Source: CAWDMN01 sp963803155
GTDB lineage: Bacteria; Acidobacteriota; Terriglobia; Versatilivoradales; Versatilivoraceae
Reading direction: 5' to 3'
Length of the DNA: 64,000 nucleotides
NCBI GenBank assembly: GCA_963803155.1
Contig: CAWDMN010000097.1
Span: 1-64,000 of the forward strand
Below are positions 54,545 through 64,000 of the stretch, one piece after another. The notes beneath the pieces were generated by a model. The model worked only from the letters and a program-made list of their open reading frames with translations. It was not told the DNA's origin and searched no databases. The translations under genes were made by a program, and so were the position numbers. Positions within the stretch are counted from its first letter, which is position 1. Each line of letters begins with the position of its first letter.

Positions 54545-56671
54545 ATGAGTGAGACTTCTACACAGAAGGATATTGAGGCTTTATCCCTCCGCATCCGCGA
54601 ATTGGAAGATATGCTGGATCTGCATGGAAAGCCTACAAAAATCCAGAACGAACTCAAAGAGTCTGATGTCGGATCCTGCCTCAAATATTGCATGCCAGGT
54701 CGGACTTGTTTTGCTCATTTTGTATCAAGCATGGGCACCATATTGTACACCGCCGAATGGGGCGGACCATCCCATGCCGTTGAATCTTTGTCATTGAATT
54801 TCGTCCACAAAAATGTCAAATCCATTTTGGGATTTGACTCATCCTTTTTTACCGGAGATCCAAATTTCTGGAGGGAGAGAATTCATCCTGAAGATCGGGC
54901 AAATTGGCAGCGGAATCTCAGCCAGCTTTTTCCCAACAGGAAAATTGTCTCGGAATATCGGTTCAGGCATGAGAACGGGATGGATCGATGGTTGCGAGAC
55001 GAAGCCCGTTTATTGCGAGTCTCATCTGGCCAGCCTTATCAGCTGGTAGGATCTTGGATTGACATTAGCGATTACAAGCACGCAGAGGAATCACTTCGTC
55101 AAAAGGAGGCCAAATATCGTCAGCTGGCAGAGAATATCGGCGATGTAATTTGGGCTACGGATGCCACGGGAAAATTTACTTTCATCAGTCCTTCCCTCTT
55201 CCGTTTGGGAGGGATTCACCCGAAAGATGCGCTGGAGCAATCTCTCGACGAAATTTTTCCTCCTGCTTCCCTTGCCCAGATTCGCGGAAAGTGGGTGGGA
55301 ACCAGCGGCGAGATTCAAAGTGGAAAACGCCCAGGCCCCGTCCGGATTGAAGTTGAGTGGTTGCGGCTGGACGGGTCGCGGATTCCAATTGAGATTGTGG
55401 CCACCCCTTTGATGACCAATGATGGAGTCCTGACAGGTTTCATGGGGGTCACTCGTGATATCACGGAGCGAAATCGAGCCGAAGAGGTTCTACTCAGATC
55501 CTCGCGCCTGGAAGCCACCTCCACTCTGGCTGCCGGCGTTGCGCACGATCTGAACAACTTGATGGCGGGAGTGATGGGGTATTCAGAATTGCTCCTCGAA
55601 GATCTGGCGGCGCGATTGGAATCCACACATTATAATGAAGCCGCTGGCATGTTATCCTCAATCACCGATTCCGCCCAAAAAGCAGGACAACTGGCCCAGA
55701 AGATGCTGGCATTTGCCCAAGGTGGCAAATATCATCCAGGGGTGACTAATCTAAATGAGGTCGTTCAAGGAGTAGTGAACACCCAGGAATCCACGATCCC
55801 TTCTTCTATCCGCCTCCGGTTCGACCCCGCCCCTCAATTATGGCCCATCAAGGCTGATGCGGCTCAACTTGGTGAAATCCTGGTGAATTTGATCGTCAAC
55901 TCTGTGGAAGCCATACAGGCCCCTGGTGAAATTATAATCTCAACAAGCAATCAATTTTTGAATTCAAGTCTGATTCCCTCGCTGGCAGCGGGAAAATACG
56001 TCTATCTACGAATGGAAGATAACGGCTGCGGGATGAGCTCCGAGGTTCAGTCCAGAATTTTCGAGCCATTTTTTACTACGAAGTTTCTGGGTAGGGGTAT
56101 GGGTCTGGCCGCCGTCTACGGGATCATTGAGAACCATGGTGGAAAAATAACCGTGAGGAGTGAAGAGGGGATAGGAACCGTTTTTGAAGTCTATCTTCCT
56201 GCTCTGCCTGCGCAGGATTTCGCTGATTCGTCCGGCAACGAGGTCTTCCGTGAAGATTTTTCTTCTGCTCTTGCCCCAAACGGAATCTTGCCTGCGGCGG
56301 CACCCACTATCTTAGTTGTCGATGATGATGACCACATCCAGGATTTCACGGGCAAGTATCTCAAAAAAGCAGGATTTCAACTGTTAAAAGCCCGCAATGG
56401 CCGCGAGGCCGTGGAAATTGCGCGCAAATCCGATGTCAAAATCGATCTCGTCTTGCTTGACATTTCCATGCCCGATATGGGGGGAACGGAAACCTTCCCG
56501 CTCCTAAAAAAAATCCGTCCGTGCCTAAAAATCATTCTCATCAGCGGATATGAAATGGATACCAAGGTTCAAGCGCTTCTCCATGCCGGCGCGGACTCTT
56601 TTCTCTCCAAGCCCTTCTCACTCAGCGCACTCGAGTCTGAAATCAAAAAAGCTATTGGACAGCGCCATTAA
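54545..56671 (+). CDS. Hybrid PAS sensor histidine kinase with C-terminal receiver
   Basis: A 708-residue soluble two-component protein. After a short coiled coil, residues about 80-185 and 190-315 form two PAS/PAC domains (IHPEDRANWQRNLSQ, then VGSWIDISDYKHAEE; and VIWATDATGKFTFISPSLFR to FMGVTRDITERNRAEE). The HisKA domain has H334 in GVAHDLNNLMAG. The ATPase domain has NLIVNSVEA, MEDNGCGM and GRGMGLAAVYGI. The receiver domain at about 590-705 has phospho-acceptor D639 in LVLLDISMP. There is no membrane segment. No ribosome-binding site is evident at ATG 54545. It precedes the carbohydrate cluster and might regulate it, though no separate DNA-binding partner is seen. Confidence 0.92.
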   Translation: MSETSTQKDIEALSLRIRELEDMLDLHGKPTKIQNELKESDVGSCLKYCMPGRTCFAHFVSSMGTILYTAEWGGPSHAVESLSLNFVHKNVKSILGFDSSFFTGDPNFWRERIHPEDRANWQRNLSQLFPNRKIVSEYRFRHENGMDRWLRDEARLLRVSSGQPYQLVGSWIDISDYKHAEESLRQKEAKYRQLAENIGDVIWATDATGKFTFISPSLFRLGGIHPKDALEQSLDEIFPPASLAQIRGKWVGTSGEIQSGKRPGPVRIEVEWLRLDGSRIPIEIVATPLMTNDGVLTGFMGVTRDITERNRAEEVLLRSSRLEATSTLAAGVAHDLNNLMAGVMGYSELLLEDLAARLESTHYNEAAGMLSSITDSAQKAGQLAQKMLAFAQGGKYHPGVTNLNEVVQGVVNTQESTIPSSIRLRFDPAPQLWPIKADAAQLGEILVNLIVNSVEAIQAPGEIIISTSNQFLNSSLIPSLAAGKYVYLRMEDNGCGMSSEVQSRIFEPFFTTKFLGRGMGLAAVYGIIENHGGKITVRSEEGIGTVFEVYLPALPAQDFADSSGNEVFREDFSSALAPNGILPAAAPTILVVDDDDHIQDFTGKYLKKAGFQLLKARNGREAVEIARKSDVKIDLVLLDISMPDMGGTETFPLLKKIRPCLKIILISGYEMDTKVQALLHAGADSFLSKPFSLSALESEIKKAIGQRH

Positions 56672-56756
56672 AATCCCCGTCAATGGACTAATTCCCATTT
56701 CGATCATGCCGGAAGCGTCGAAGTACAACATTCTCTATTGATTTTGACGTCTGCCC

Positions 56757-56783
56757 TTAATAGACTCAGTACCAATCTATTAA
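56757..56783. promoter_or_regulatory. Inverted repeat upstream of the melibiase-like gene
   Basis: TTAATAGA (56757-56764) and TCTATTAA (56776-56783) form a perfect 8-bp inverted repeat with an 11-nt spacer, ending 13 nt before the ATG. Its size and place fit an operator for a dimeric regulator. A hairpin in the mRNA leader is the other possibility. Confidence 0.5.
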
Positions 56784-56796
56784 GAGTGGAGGGGCT

Positions 56797-59172
56797 ATGC
56801 CCAAAATGATTCCGCTTGTAATGCTGATATTGCTGGGATTTCAGGTATTGACAACGGGTGCGGCAGTTCCAGTGACAATTAGCCACGGGGAATGGACGCT
56901 CATGGCGGACACCGAAAAGAGCGAGCTGACCTTGATTCAAGAGAAATTGGGGATTATAGCCAAGGAAATCCGGCTCAATCTGAGAGATAAGCAGGGAAAT
57001 ATTCCAATAAAGGGATGGAGTGTGACAAGCAAGAAATCCAATCAGCTGATCATTCACACCATCCAACCTAGGAACACCTGGGTCTTTGATCTTAAAACAG
57101 ATCTGGCGAGAATCTCGAGCACGGTTTCAAATGCAGTTCTAACGGCAAAAATACCCGCGCCATCAGATCGGAATGTGGCTCGTCTCTTGGACGCGGGAGG
57201 AGTTCCGGTGGATTGGGTGGGGACGGATGAGGCGCATGGCAGATGGGGCACCATCATCTCGAAGAACCGGTCTTTTCTTCCCGCGCATAACGCGGAAACC
57301 ATGCACTTCGCCTTGGGGCAAGTCGCCAGCTCGAACTTGCATGCTCTCTTCGACAGGAAAACCGGCATTGCCATTGAATTTTCCGATAACGCCAGAATGT
57401 CTCGCAATCTCCGGGATCGGAATTTGCTCGACCTGGAATTAACGGTGCCAGGCAACTCCTTGATTAGACTGTTTCCCGATTATTATACCAAGGTGCTCGG
57501 AGCGCCTTATTACGTCCCTTTCGATGACTCCGTCTTCAGCAAAGCTCCCATGGTCTGGTGCAGTTGGACCGCGTATTATCACGAAGCGAAGGAAAAGGAC
57601 ATCATCGAAAATACGGATTGGCTCTCCGCACACTTGAAGCCTTATGGATTCCAATATGTCCAAATTGACGACGGATATGACCGGGGAGAAAAGGGGGAGC
57701 ACTATTGGATTGAAAAATGGGATCCAAAAATTTTCCCCCACGGCCCGCAATGGATCGCCAATTACATCAAGACCAAAGGTCTTCATCCGGGTTTGTGGCT
57801 TGTCCCGAACGTCACGGCTTCCTATGTAAAACAACATCCGGAATGGTATCTTTACGACAAAAAGGGAAACTACATTTGGGATTATTCAACTCCTTCACTT
57901 GATTCAACCAACCCGGAAGTCCTCACCTTCTTGAAAAAACTCTTTACGACTCTCAAAGAATGGGGATATGAGTATTACAAGTTCGACGGCGAAAACGCTC
58001 TTCCCCTCTATGTGCCAAACATAGATGTGAACCGGCTTCATGACAAGACAATCGATCCACTGGTGGCCTACCGGAACCGGCTCAAGATCATTCGTGACAC
58101 TATCGGCCCGGGAACCTTTGTGGAGGGCTGTCCAGCGGGGATGCCTTTAAACGGAATTGGATATTTCAATTCCTGTTTTACGGGCGATGACGTTTTCAAC
58201 AATTGGCAAGGGATGTACGCGCTTTTCAGTTCCATCAATGCGAATGCCTTTTTAAATCACATGGTGGTTTATGTCATGCCCGGTGAGGGAATCGAAATCG
58301 GCCCCCGAATGACAGTTGAGGAAGCTCAAAATAAGCGGGTATCTTCTGTTGTAGCAACCGCGCGAACTCGCGAGAAACCGATGACCGGATTTGGCACTAC
58401 TCTGCCTGAAGCCAGAACTTTAACCACCATGGTTTCGCTGACCGGCGTTGTCTATCCACTCGCCAGCGTAATGCCCGAACTTCCCGAAGAGCGGGTTCGA
58501 CTTTTAAAGATGACCATGCCGACCATGCCAATCCTGCCGGTCGATCTGTTCAGCCGAGGAACGGACATGCAATGGAATCGCTTTATGCAAACCACTACGG
58601 ACGATTATATTCACAATTACCCGGAGATATTGGATCTTAAAGTGAATTCTAAAGTGGGAACATACGACGTAGTCGGCTTGACCAATTGGAGAAGTGAGAC
58701 TCTCCGGCGGGAAATTTCACTGCCTGACCAGCTGGGACTCAGGGCCGACACAGAGTATGCCGCATTCGATTTTTGGAATCAGAAATTTCTTGGAGTGGTT
58801 CAAGACAAATTTGAGGTGGCCGTTGAACCTCACGATACTAAAGTGCTTTTCCTTCATCCTCTCTCGGACCATCCCCAATTGGTGGGAATGTCTCGCCACA
58901 TCAGCGGGACTTATTCCATCCTGGATTTACGGTGGGATGGAACGCGAAATATCCTGAGCGGATCTTCGGAGACCGTGCCGGGAGAAGCTTATTCCCTTTT
59001 CTTCCATATACCTGAAGGCACGGCAATTTCCGTCGTGACTGCTTCCCTGCCCAACGGCCCCCCTCTGCCAATCCGCCAGGAACAGTCCGGGCGACAGTTG
59101 ATGATTCAATTCCAGGGGCAGCCGCAAACCGTCAACTGGCAGATCGGCTGCAATGCGGGTGCAATGAAGTGA
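56797..59172 (+). CDS. Secreted melibiase-like glycoside hydrolase (GH36/GH27 clan)
   Basis: A 791-residue exported enzyme with a signal peptide (LVMLILLGFQVLTTGAAVPV) and ribosome-binding site ggagggg. An N-terminal beta-sandwich (to about 240) leads to a TIM barrel with MVWCSWTAYYHEAKEKDIIE, YGFQYVQIDDGYDRGEKGEH and WGYEYYKFDGENALPL; D397 in the KFDGE segment is the likely nucleophile and the D464/D465 pair in CFTGDDVFNN the likely acid/base. A C-terminal beta domain completes it. These are the marks of alpha-galactosidase-like retaining enzymes. The exact sugar is not determined. It heads a cluster with the DUF6259-like gene, a transporter and a dehydrogenase. Confidence 0.8.
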   Translation: MPKMIPLVMLILLGFQVLTTGAAVPVTISHGEWTLMADTEKSELTLIQEKLGIIAKEIRLNLRDKQGNIPIKGWSVTSKKSNQLIIHTIQPRNTWVFDLKTDLARISSTVSNAVLTAKIPAPSDRNVARLLDAGGVPVDWVGTDEAHGRWGTIISKNRSFLPAHNAETMHFALGQVASSNLHALFDRKTGIAIEFSDNARMSRNLRDRNLLDLELTVPGNSLIRLFPDYYTKVLGAPYYVPFDDSVFSKAPMVWCSWTAYYHEAKEKDIIENTDWLSAHLKPYGFQYVQIDDGYDRGEKGEHYWIEKWDPKIFPHGPQWIANYIKTKGLHPGLWLVPNVTASYVKQHPEWYLYDKKGNYIWDYSTPSLDSTNPEVLTFLKKLFTTLKEWGYEYYKFDGENALPLYVPNIDVNRLHDKTIDPLVAYRNRLKIIRDTIGPGTFVEGCPAGMPLNGIGYFNSCFTGDDVFNNWQGMYALFSSINANAFLNHMVVYVMPGEGIEIGPRMTVEEAQNKRVSSVVATARTREKPMTGFGTTLPEARTLTTMVSLTGVVYPLASVMPELPEERVRLLKMTMPTMPILPVDLFSRGTDMQWNRFMQTTTDDYIHNYPEILDLKVNSKVGTYDVVGLTNWRSETLRREISLPDQLGLRADTEYAAFDFWNQKFLGVVQDKFEVAVEPHDTKVLFLHPLSDHPQLVGMSRHISGTYSILDLRWDGTRNILSGSSETVPGEAYSLFFHIPEGTAISVVTASLPNGPPLPIRQEQSGRQLMIQFQGQPQTVNWQIGCNAGAMK

Positions 59173-59351
59173 TTTGTCGCTCCATCATCTTCTCCCTCCA
59201 TCGCAGGAGGAAGATCAGCAAGAGCCTGCAAAGGGGGACTGCCGGGGATTTCCACTGCGGGTCGAGCTTCGGTTGAATTGGCGACTCACATTCTATAATT
59301 GCAATTAGGATTTGCTGGTCGTCCATTATTCATCTACCAGGAGGAACTACC

Positions 59352-61175
59352 ATGAATCGCCGCCAGTTTGTAAAACAAAGTGCCTTATCGGCCAGCCTGC
59401 TGACGGAAATGAATGCTGACTATTCAGCTGGTGTGACCACCAATGAATCTTCGGCAACTCTAACCGGCAAAGTGACTTTTTCGCTACAGCAGGGAGTCTT
59501 GAAAATCGAAACCCCGACTCTGCGGGCAACCATGGAAAAAGGGTTGCTCCTCTCCCTCCAATCCAAGATCACCGGGGAAGAGTATATCCAAAAGATGGAT
59601 GCCAAGAAAAAGACCGCTCTGCAACTGCTATATCCCCTGGAAGGAACCGTGGATATTGATGAGGATAAATTTGGCCAGATCGAATGTCGTCAGCTTTCTG
59701 AGAGCAGGGCCGAATTTATTTTTCATGGTTGGGAAGGCGATGGGATACTCAGTATCTCAGCTGATCAAACCAGTGGTGATTTAATCATGGAACCTTCGGC
59801 ATATTCTTCACGACCCGGCGTTCAGGCCTGCCGATGGCTGATCCATGGGATCCGCAAAGATCTTCAGCTGATAGCCCCTTTTTTCCAGGGCATTAAACTT
59901 CCTCTGTCGGATCCTTTGATTAAGCACTCTCGCTGGGCCTGGCCAATGTTCTGGGAAGCCGCTCTGGCAATTATGCAATCCTCTAAGGGAGGGTTTTGGA
60001 TTCATTGCCAGGACGACCGCTATCGGTTTAAAGCCATAAAAATTGGCAGTGGTGATGATCCGCAAGGGATCGGTCTCGATTCTGAAGCCTATGGACCTTT
60101 GCACGACAATTTAAGTGCTGGCGGGATTGCCTGGAGGATTAATGTTTTTGAGGGCGACTGGAAAAGGCCCGCGGAAATATATAGAAATTGGCTTTGGAAA
60201 ACATATCATTTGGACGAAGCTCGAAAAAAACGGAGAGCCTGGATCTATGACGTCACCCTTGCCTTGAGTTGGTGCCCCGGTAATCCTGAAATCCTCGATG
60301 CATTGGCATCCCAGCTTGATCCGCATCGAGTGCTCATCCATTTCCCCAACTGGCGAACCGACGAGTATGATCAAAATTACCCCACCTTTGTGGCTAACAA
60401 TTCCGCTCGGGTCTTTTTGACCAAAGCCAAAAACATGGGCTTCCATGTGATGCCTCACTGCAATTCAGTGGACATGGACCCTTCGCATCCCGCATATCAG
60501 TACATTCGCGATTTTCAATATCGTGATTTGGAACATCGCCGCATCCAAGGCTGGAGTTGGTCGGGTGGCCGAGTGATTGGGGTTCCCGAATCCAATGCCA
60601 TGCGCCCACGCCACCGCGATAAAAATGTGATGGTCAAGGTCCATCCGGGGCTCAGCATGTGGCGTTCGATCCTGGGGGAAAACATCCAGAAAACTGCGCA
60701 GGATCTAGCCTTGGAGGCCCTCTTTCTGGATGTCACCTTGACCGCCTACAATCTTCACCAAAGCCTGGTGGAAAACACTACCGCCCCGGAAGGAATGAAA
60801 CGATTAATCGATCACATCGCCAATCTCGGCCCCGGCCTGGTTGTCGGTGGAGAAGGGCTCAATGAAATTACCATGCAGGAGCTTTCCTTTGCCCAAGCGC
60901 ACCTTTTCAAGAGCTGGCAGGATAATACCGAGGGATTGGAACGCGCCGGAGGATGCGCGCTCAATGAGTTTCTGTTTGGACAATTATGCCGGACCTTTGG
61001 TTACTCCGGCTTGAGCGGCAAGGATGACAAAGAGGCTCTGCGCCTGCGGATTCATGAGGAACATGAGGCAATTCCCACCTTGACCGTCGAAAAGGCGGAA
61101 GAATTGGTGAAGCCAAACGCAGCAGCCAGGCAGGTTTTAGAGAAGGCAAAAATGTTGGCTCAACGGAAGAAATGA
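59352..61175 (+). CDS. DUF6259-like putative glycoside hydrolase, Tat-exported
   Basis: A 607-residue protein starting at ATG 59352 after ggagga. The N-terminus MNRRQFVKQSALSASLL has a twin-arginine signal. The first 260 residues are strand-rich; the second half resembles a TIM barrel, with HRVLIHFPNWRTDEYDQNYP, MGFHVMPHCNSVDMDPSHPA and LEALFLDVTLTAYNLH, and GLVVGGEGLNEI as possible acid residues. This pattern is that of proteins annotated DUF6259, thought to be glycosidases but without a proven reaction as far as I know. Its place next to a melibiase-like gene supports a role in sugar release. Confidence 0.7.
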   Translation: MNRRQFVKQSALSASLLTEMNADYSAGVTTNESSATLTGKVTFSLQQGVLKIETPTLRATMEKGLLLSLQSKITGEEYIQKMDAKKKTALQLLYPLEGTVDIDEDKFGQIECRQLSESRAEFIFHGWEGDGILSISADQTSGDLIMEPSAYSSRPGVQACRWLIHGIRKDLQLIAPFFQGIKLPLSDPLIKHSRWAWPMFWEAALAIMQSSKGGFWIHCQDDRYRFKAIKIGSGDDPQGIGLDSEAYGPLHDNLSAGGIAWRINVFEGDWKRPAEIYRNWLWKTYHLDEARKKRRAWIYDVTLALSWCPGNPEILDALASQLDPHRVLIHFPNWRTDEYDQNYPTFVANNSARVFLTKAKNMGFHVMPHCNSVDMDPSHPAYQYIRDFQYRDLEHRRIQGWSWSGGRVIGVPESNAMRPRHRDKNVMVKVHPGLSMWRSILGENIQKTAQDLALEALFLDVTLTAYNLHQSLVENTTAPEGMKRLIDHIANLGPGLVVGGEGLNEITMQELSFAQAHLFKSWQDNTEGLERAGGCALNEFLFGQLCRTFGYSGLSGKDDKEALRLRIHEEHEAIPTLTVEKAEELVKPNAAARQVLEKAKMLAQRKK

Positions 61176-61240
61176 CCCTCGGGTAGCATCGGCTGGAGAC
61201 GATCAAGATCCACATCCTGGCACAGGTTGAAAAACAACCC

Positions 61241-62855
61241 ATGTTCATTTTTCTTGCGGCCGCGCCGCTACTGCTGGTGCTGTTTTTCATGATTGGGCTT
61301 TGCTGGAGCGGGCAGAAGGCAGGCTTGGCCAGCTGGGGCGCCGGTGTCCTGATTTGCCTGGCTGACTTTCGGATTGACTCCAGAAGCCTTCCTAGTCTCT
61401 CAAATTAAGGGGCTCCAACTTTCGCTCTTTGTGTTGGCGGTGATGTGGCCTGCTCTTTTTCTGTTTCACCTGGTCGACTCCGTGGGGGGCATCAAGGCCA
61501 TTCCTCTCTGCCTGCAAAAGCTGATCCCCGACGCTGCATTTCTGCAGGTGCTGTTGTCCTGGGCCTTCAGCGGGATGTTGGAAGGTTTGGCCGGATTTGG
61601 ATTACCGGTGGCTGTGGTTTCCCCCATGCTGCTGGCTTTGGGTACTCCTCCACTTCTGGCGGTAGCGGCGGTGGCGGTCGGACATGCCTGGGCCGTCACT
61701 TTTGGAGATATGGGAGTGATCTTTCAGACTCTTTTGGCAGTGGTCAATCTGCCTGCCGAGACAATAATTCCCCCTGCGTCGTTGCTGTTGGGAATTGCCT
61801 GCCTGGCTTGTGGCTTATCAGTTGCCTGGTTATTGCGGTTGCGAAACAGGTTTGGAGAAGTGGCTTTGATTGGCTTGATTATGGGCACGGTTCAATGGAG
61901 CCTTGCCAGTTCCGGCCTGATTCCATTGGCTTCGTTTGGTGCGGGATTGGCCGGATTGGCCGCGGCTGTCTTATTCTCGTCTTCCAGCCGTATTTTCAAA
62001 ATGAAAAGAAGAGAACAGTCGACGATTTTCAGCCAAAACCCGGCTGGCATTGAATCGGAGTCTTCTCAGTCCATGATTCAAGAGGTGAATGCAGGTTGTC
62101 ACCCAACCATTCCTTCTGTCGGCTCTTCATTTTCCCATGCGCTGTTCAGTTACGGAATCTTGAGTCTGTTGATGGTTGTGGTTTTCGTAATCCCGCAGAT
62201 AAGCGGTTCTTTGGGCCTCATCTCCTGGCAGTCACAATTCCCCGCAGTCCAAACGAGTTTTGGCTTTAAGACCGCGCCGGCACATGGTCCCGCCTTTAAG
62301 CTCTTCCTTCATCCAGGTTGTTTGATTGTCCTCGCCATTTCATTGACCCTCCTTCGACTTTATAAAATGGATATGATTACGAGAAAATCTTATCTTGAGA
62401 TTGGGAGAAAGACCTGGAGATCCGCGGCCCCGGCCAGCCTTGGGATACTAGCCATGGTGGGTCTGTCCACTCTGATGGATCATTGCGGGATGACTTATTC
62501 GCTGGCCCAGGGGATAAGCAAGGGAGTAGGCAAAGCATTCCCTGTTTTTTCCAGTTGGGTGGGGATTCTCGGAGCATTTGCCACGGGCAGCAACAACAAT
62601 TCCAATGTCTTATTTGGCCCCCTGCAAAAAAGTATCGCGGAGATGCTGGGAATTTCCGCCCCTTTGCTAGTGGCCGCCCAAACCGCCGGCGGTTCGTTGG
62701 GGAGCCTTTTGGCGCCTGCCAAACTGATTGTCGGATGCAGCACCGTCGGCGCTTCCGGCCAAGAGGGGATGGTTATAAGAAAGACGTTTATGATCGGACT
62801 GGCCATTGGGCTCCTTCTGGGAATTATATGCATGGCAGGGACGATATCAATCTGA
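61241..62855 (+). CDS. L-lactate permease (LctP) family transporter, interrupted by a 1-nt frameshift
   Basis: Two frames together make one 538-codon permease. The first frame (61241-61408) gives FIFLAAAPLLLVLFFMIGL and a second helix start GLASWGAGVLI; the second frame, open from 61353, continues AWLTFGLTPEAFLVSQIKGL and runs to 62855. Removing one T from TTT at 61353-61355 joins them smoothly. Family hallmarks are GLAGFGLPVAVVSPMLLALG and GAFATGSNNNSNVLFGPLQK, with about a dozen helices. LctP proteins import lactate or glycolate with protons; in this sugar cluster the substrate may be a different acid. It is either a recent pseudogene, a sequencing error, or less likely a recoded gene. Confidence 0.75.
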
Positions 62856-62926
62856 GTATGAAACAATCGACAATTTGACTATTTGGAGACGCTTCGATGG
62901 AAAAAGAGAATGGAAGGAATAAAATC

Positions 62927-64000
62927 ATGAGTCGCAGATCGTATCTACGCCTCAATCTCGCGGCAGGAGTGGCGGTATATTCGACCGGCGTTTCTGTTGC
63001 CTCTGCTCAGGCCCCCCCAAAAACGATCCGTTTTGGTTTAATCGGTCAGGATGGCCATCAATCCGTCATTCTCGACAGCCTGCCGCGACATCCAGAAATT
63101 CACTGGGTGGCCGCCGCGCCGAGCAGGCCCGGAGACGATATCAACCATATCCAAAAGCACCCTGCCGCTCATGCCCAAATGCAATTGTACAGGGATTATC
63201 GGGAATTGCTGGACAAAGCGGAGTTGGATCTGGTGGTGATTTGCCTGCCGTATGCGTGGAACGCGCCGGCCGCAATAAAAGCAGGTAAAAGAGGGATTCA
63301 CGTCATTTCAGACAAACCGGCTGCCACCACTCTTTCTGATTTGGATGAACTGGAGCAGGTTTTCCACTCCGGAAAGGCCAGGTACAGTTCACTCCTTAAC
63401 ATGCGTGCTTTGCCGACTTTTTTGGCCGCCCGGCAAGCTGTGAAAGAGGGAAAAATTGGGGAGCCCATCCTGATCAGCAGCCAAAAATCCTACAAGTTCG
63501 GAAACGAGCGCCCTTGGTTTTATAAAGATCGGAAGATTTATGGCGGCACGATTCCCTGGATTGGAATTCATGCCATTGACTTCATGCGTTGGGTTTCCGG
63601 CCAGGAGTATTCCGCGGTGACAGCAGTTCAAGGAAACAAAGCCCATCCGGATTATCCCGGATGCCAGGATTTTGCGAGCGTGCTCTTCCGGCTAAAAAAC
63701 GGAGGAACCGCAATTTCGCACCAGGATTATCTGCGCCCCGCTTCTGCTCCGACTCATGGGGATGACCGCCTTCGCGTGGCCGGAACTGAAGGGGTGTTGG
63801 AAGTCGTCGAAAACGACGGGAAAGTCATCTTATATTCCGGGAAAGGACAGAGTGGACAATTGACTCTTCCTCCGCCTATTGATTTGCTCGATGATTTCCT
63901 TGCGAGCCTGCGAGGAAAGAAAGAACCACTGATCCCCGCCAACGAAATTTTCTCGATTACGCGTGTATGCTTGAAAGCCCAGGAAGCGGCCGACACGGGG
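62927..64000 (+). CDS. Gfo/Idh/MocA family oxidoreductase, Tat-exported, 3' end outside window
   Basis: The frame is open for 358 codons to the window edge. ATG 62927 gives MSRRSYLRLNLAAGVAV, a twin-arginine leader like those of two neighbours; an in-frame ATG at 62897 is the alternative. A Rossmann domain follows, though the first glycine loop is unusual (FGLIGQDGHQ), then DLVVICLPYAWNAPAAIKAG, HVISDKPAATTLSDLDEL (the EKP-like motif with aspartate) and GGTIPWIGIHAIDFMRWVSG with the catalytic-region histidine. The family oxidises or reduces sugars with NAD(P). The context suggests it handles the sugar released by the upstream hydrolases. Confidence 0.85.
   Translation, partial: MSRRSYLRLNLAAGVAVYSTGVSVASAQAPPKTIRFGLIGQDGHQSVILDSLPRHPEIHWVAAAPSRPGDDINHIQKHPAAHAQMQLYRDYRELLDKAELDLVVICLPYAWNAPAAIKAGKRGIHVISDKPAATTLSDLDELEQVFHSGKARYSSLLNMRALPTFLAARQAVKEGKIGEPILISSQKSYKFGNERPWFYKDRKIYGGTIPWIGIHAIDFMRWVSGQEYSAVTAVQGNKAHPDYPGCQDFASVLFRLKNGGTAISHQDYLRPASAPTHGDDRLRVAGTEGVLEVVENDGKVILYSGKGQSGQLTLPPPIDLLDDFLASLRGKKEPLIPANEIFSITRVCLKAQEAADTG

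Overview
The window reads as a chromosomal segment of an Acidobacteriota-like bacterium. This is inferred from gene content, since no 16S gene is present. The clues are a TonB-dependent receptor with an N-terminal carboxypeptidase-regulatory-like domain, an ABC permease of the duplicated orphan (ADOP/MacB) type, a CadC-like winged-helix regulator with a TolB-like domain and TPRs, a PknB-type kinase fused to TPRs, and several secreted glycoside hydrolases.

Left arm (1-13.0 kb). A partial secreted glycosidase-like gene runs off the left edge. It is followed by a REP-like double hairpin, a C-terminal TPR remnant next to a 269-bp MITE-like element, the TonB receptor (2850-6056) and the ADOP permease (6581-8953). 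On the minus strand a thioredoxin-like/FG-GAP protein (9057-10670) is interrupted by one in-frame TGA. That TGA sits exactly at the first cysteine of a CxxC motif and is followed at 18 nt by a hairpin with a GGUCC apical loop, so this is a candidate selenoprotein. A small secreted protein, a zinc-ribbon protein and a NUDIX hydrolase follow.

Centre (13.0-37.9 kb). A single minus-strand block holds the translation machinery. In transcription order it is rplM-rpsI-rpsB / tsf-pyrH-frr / rpsL-rpsG-fusA-tuf-rpsJ and on through the S10, spc and alpha operons to rplQ. It is syntenic and essentially complete, but no map gene lies between adk and infA. Consensus-like promoters precede rplM and rpsL. 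Intrinsic terminators follow rplQ and lie between rpsB and tsf.

Right arm (37.9-64 kb). This holds a TPR-PEGA membrane protein, comM (YifB), a DUF3300 protein, a GH35-type glycosidase, a CadC-like regulator, an inverted-repeat element and a Ser/Thr kinase-TPR protein. An accessory patch at 51.6-54.5 kb contains a truncated IS3 orfA, a gene tightly bracketed by GTTATAC/GTATAAC that resembles an integron cassette, a duplicated 3' fragment of comM with a mosaic divergence pattern, and about 1 kb of low-GC DNA with no convincing gene. The right end has a hybrid sensor kinase and then a carbohydrate-use cluster: a melibiase-like hydrolase, a DUF6259-like protein, a lactate-permease-family transporter carrying a 1-nt frameshift, and a Gfo/Idh/MocA oxidoreductase cut by the window edge.
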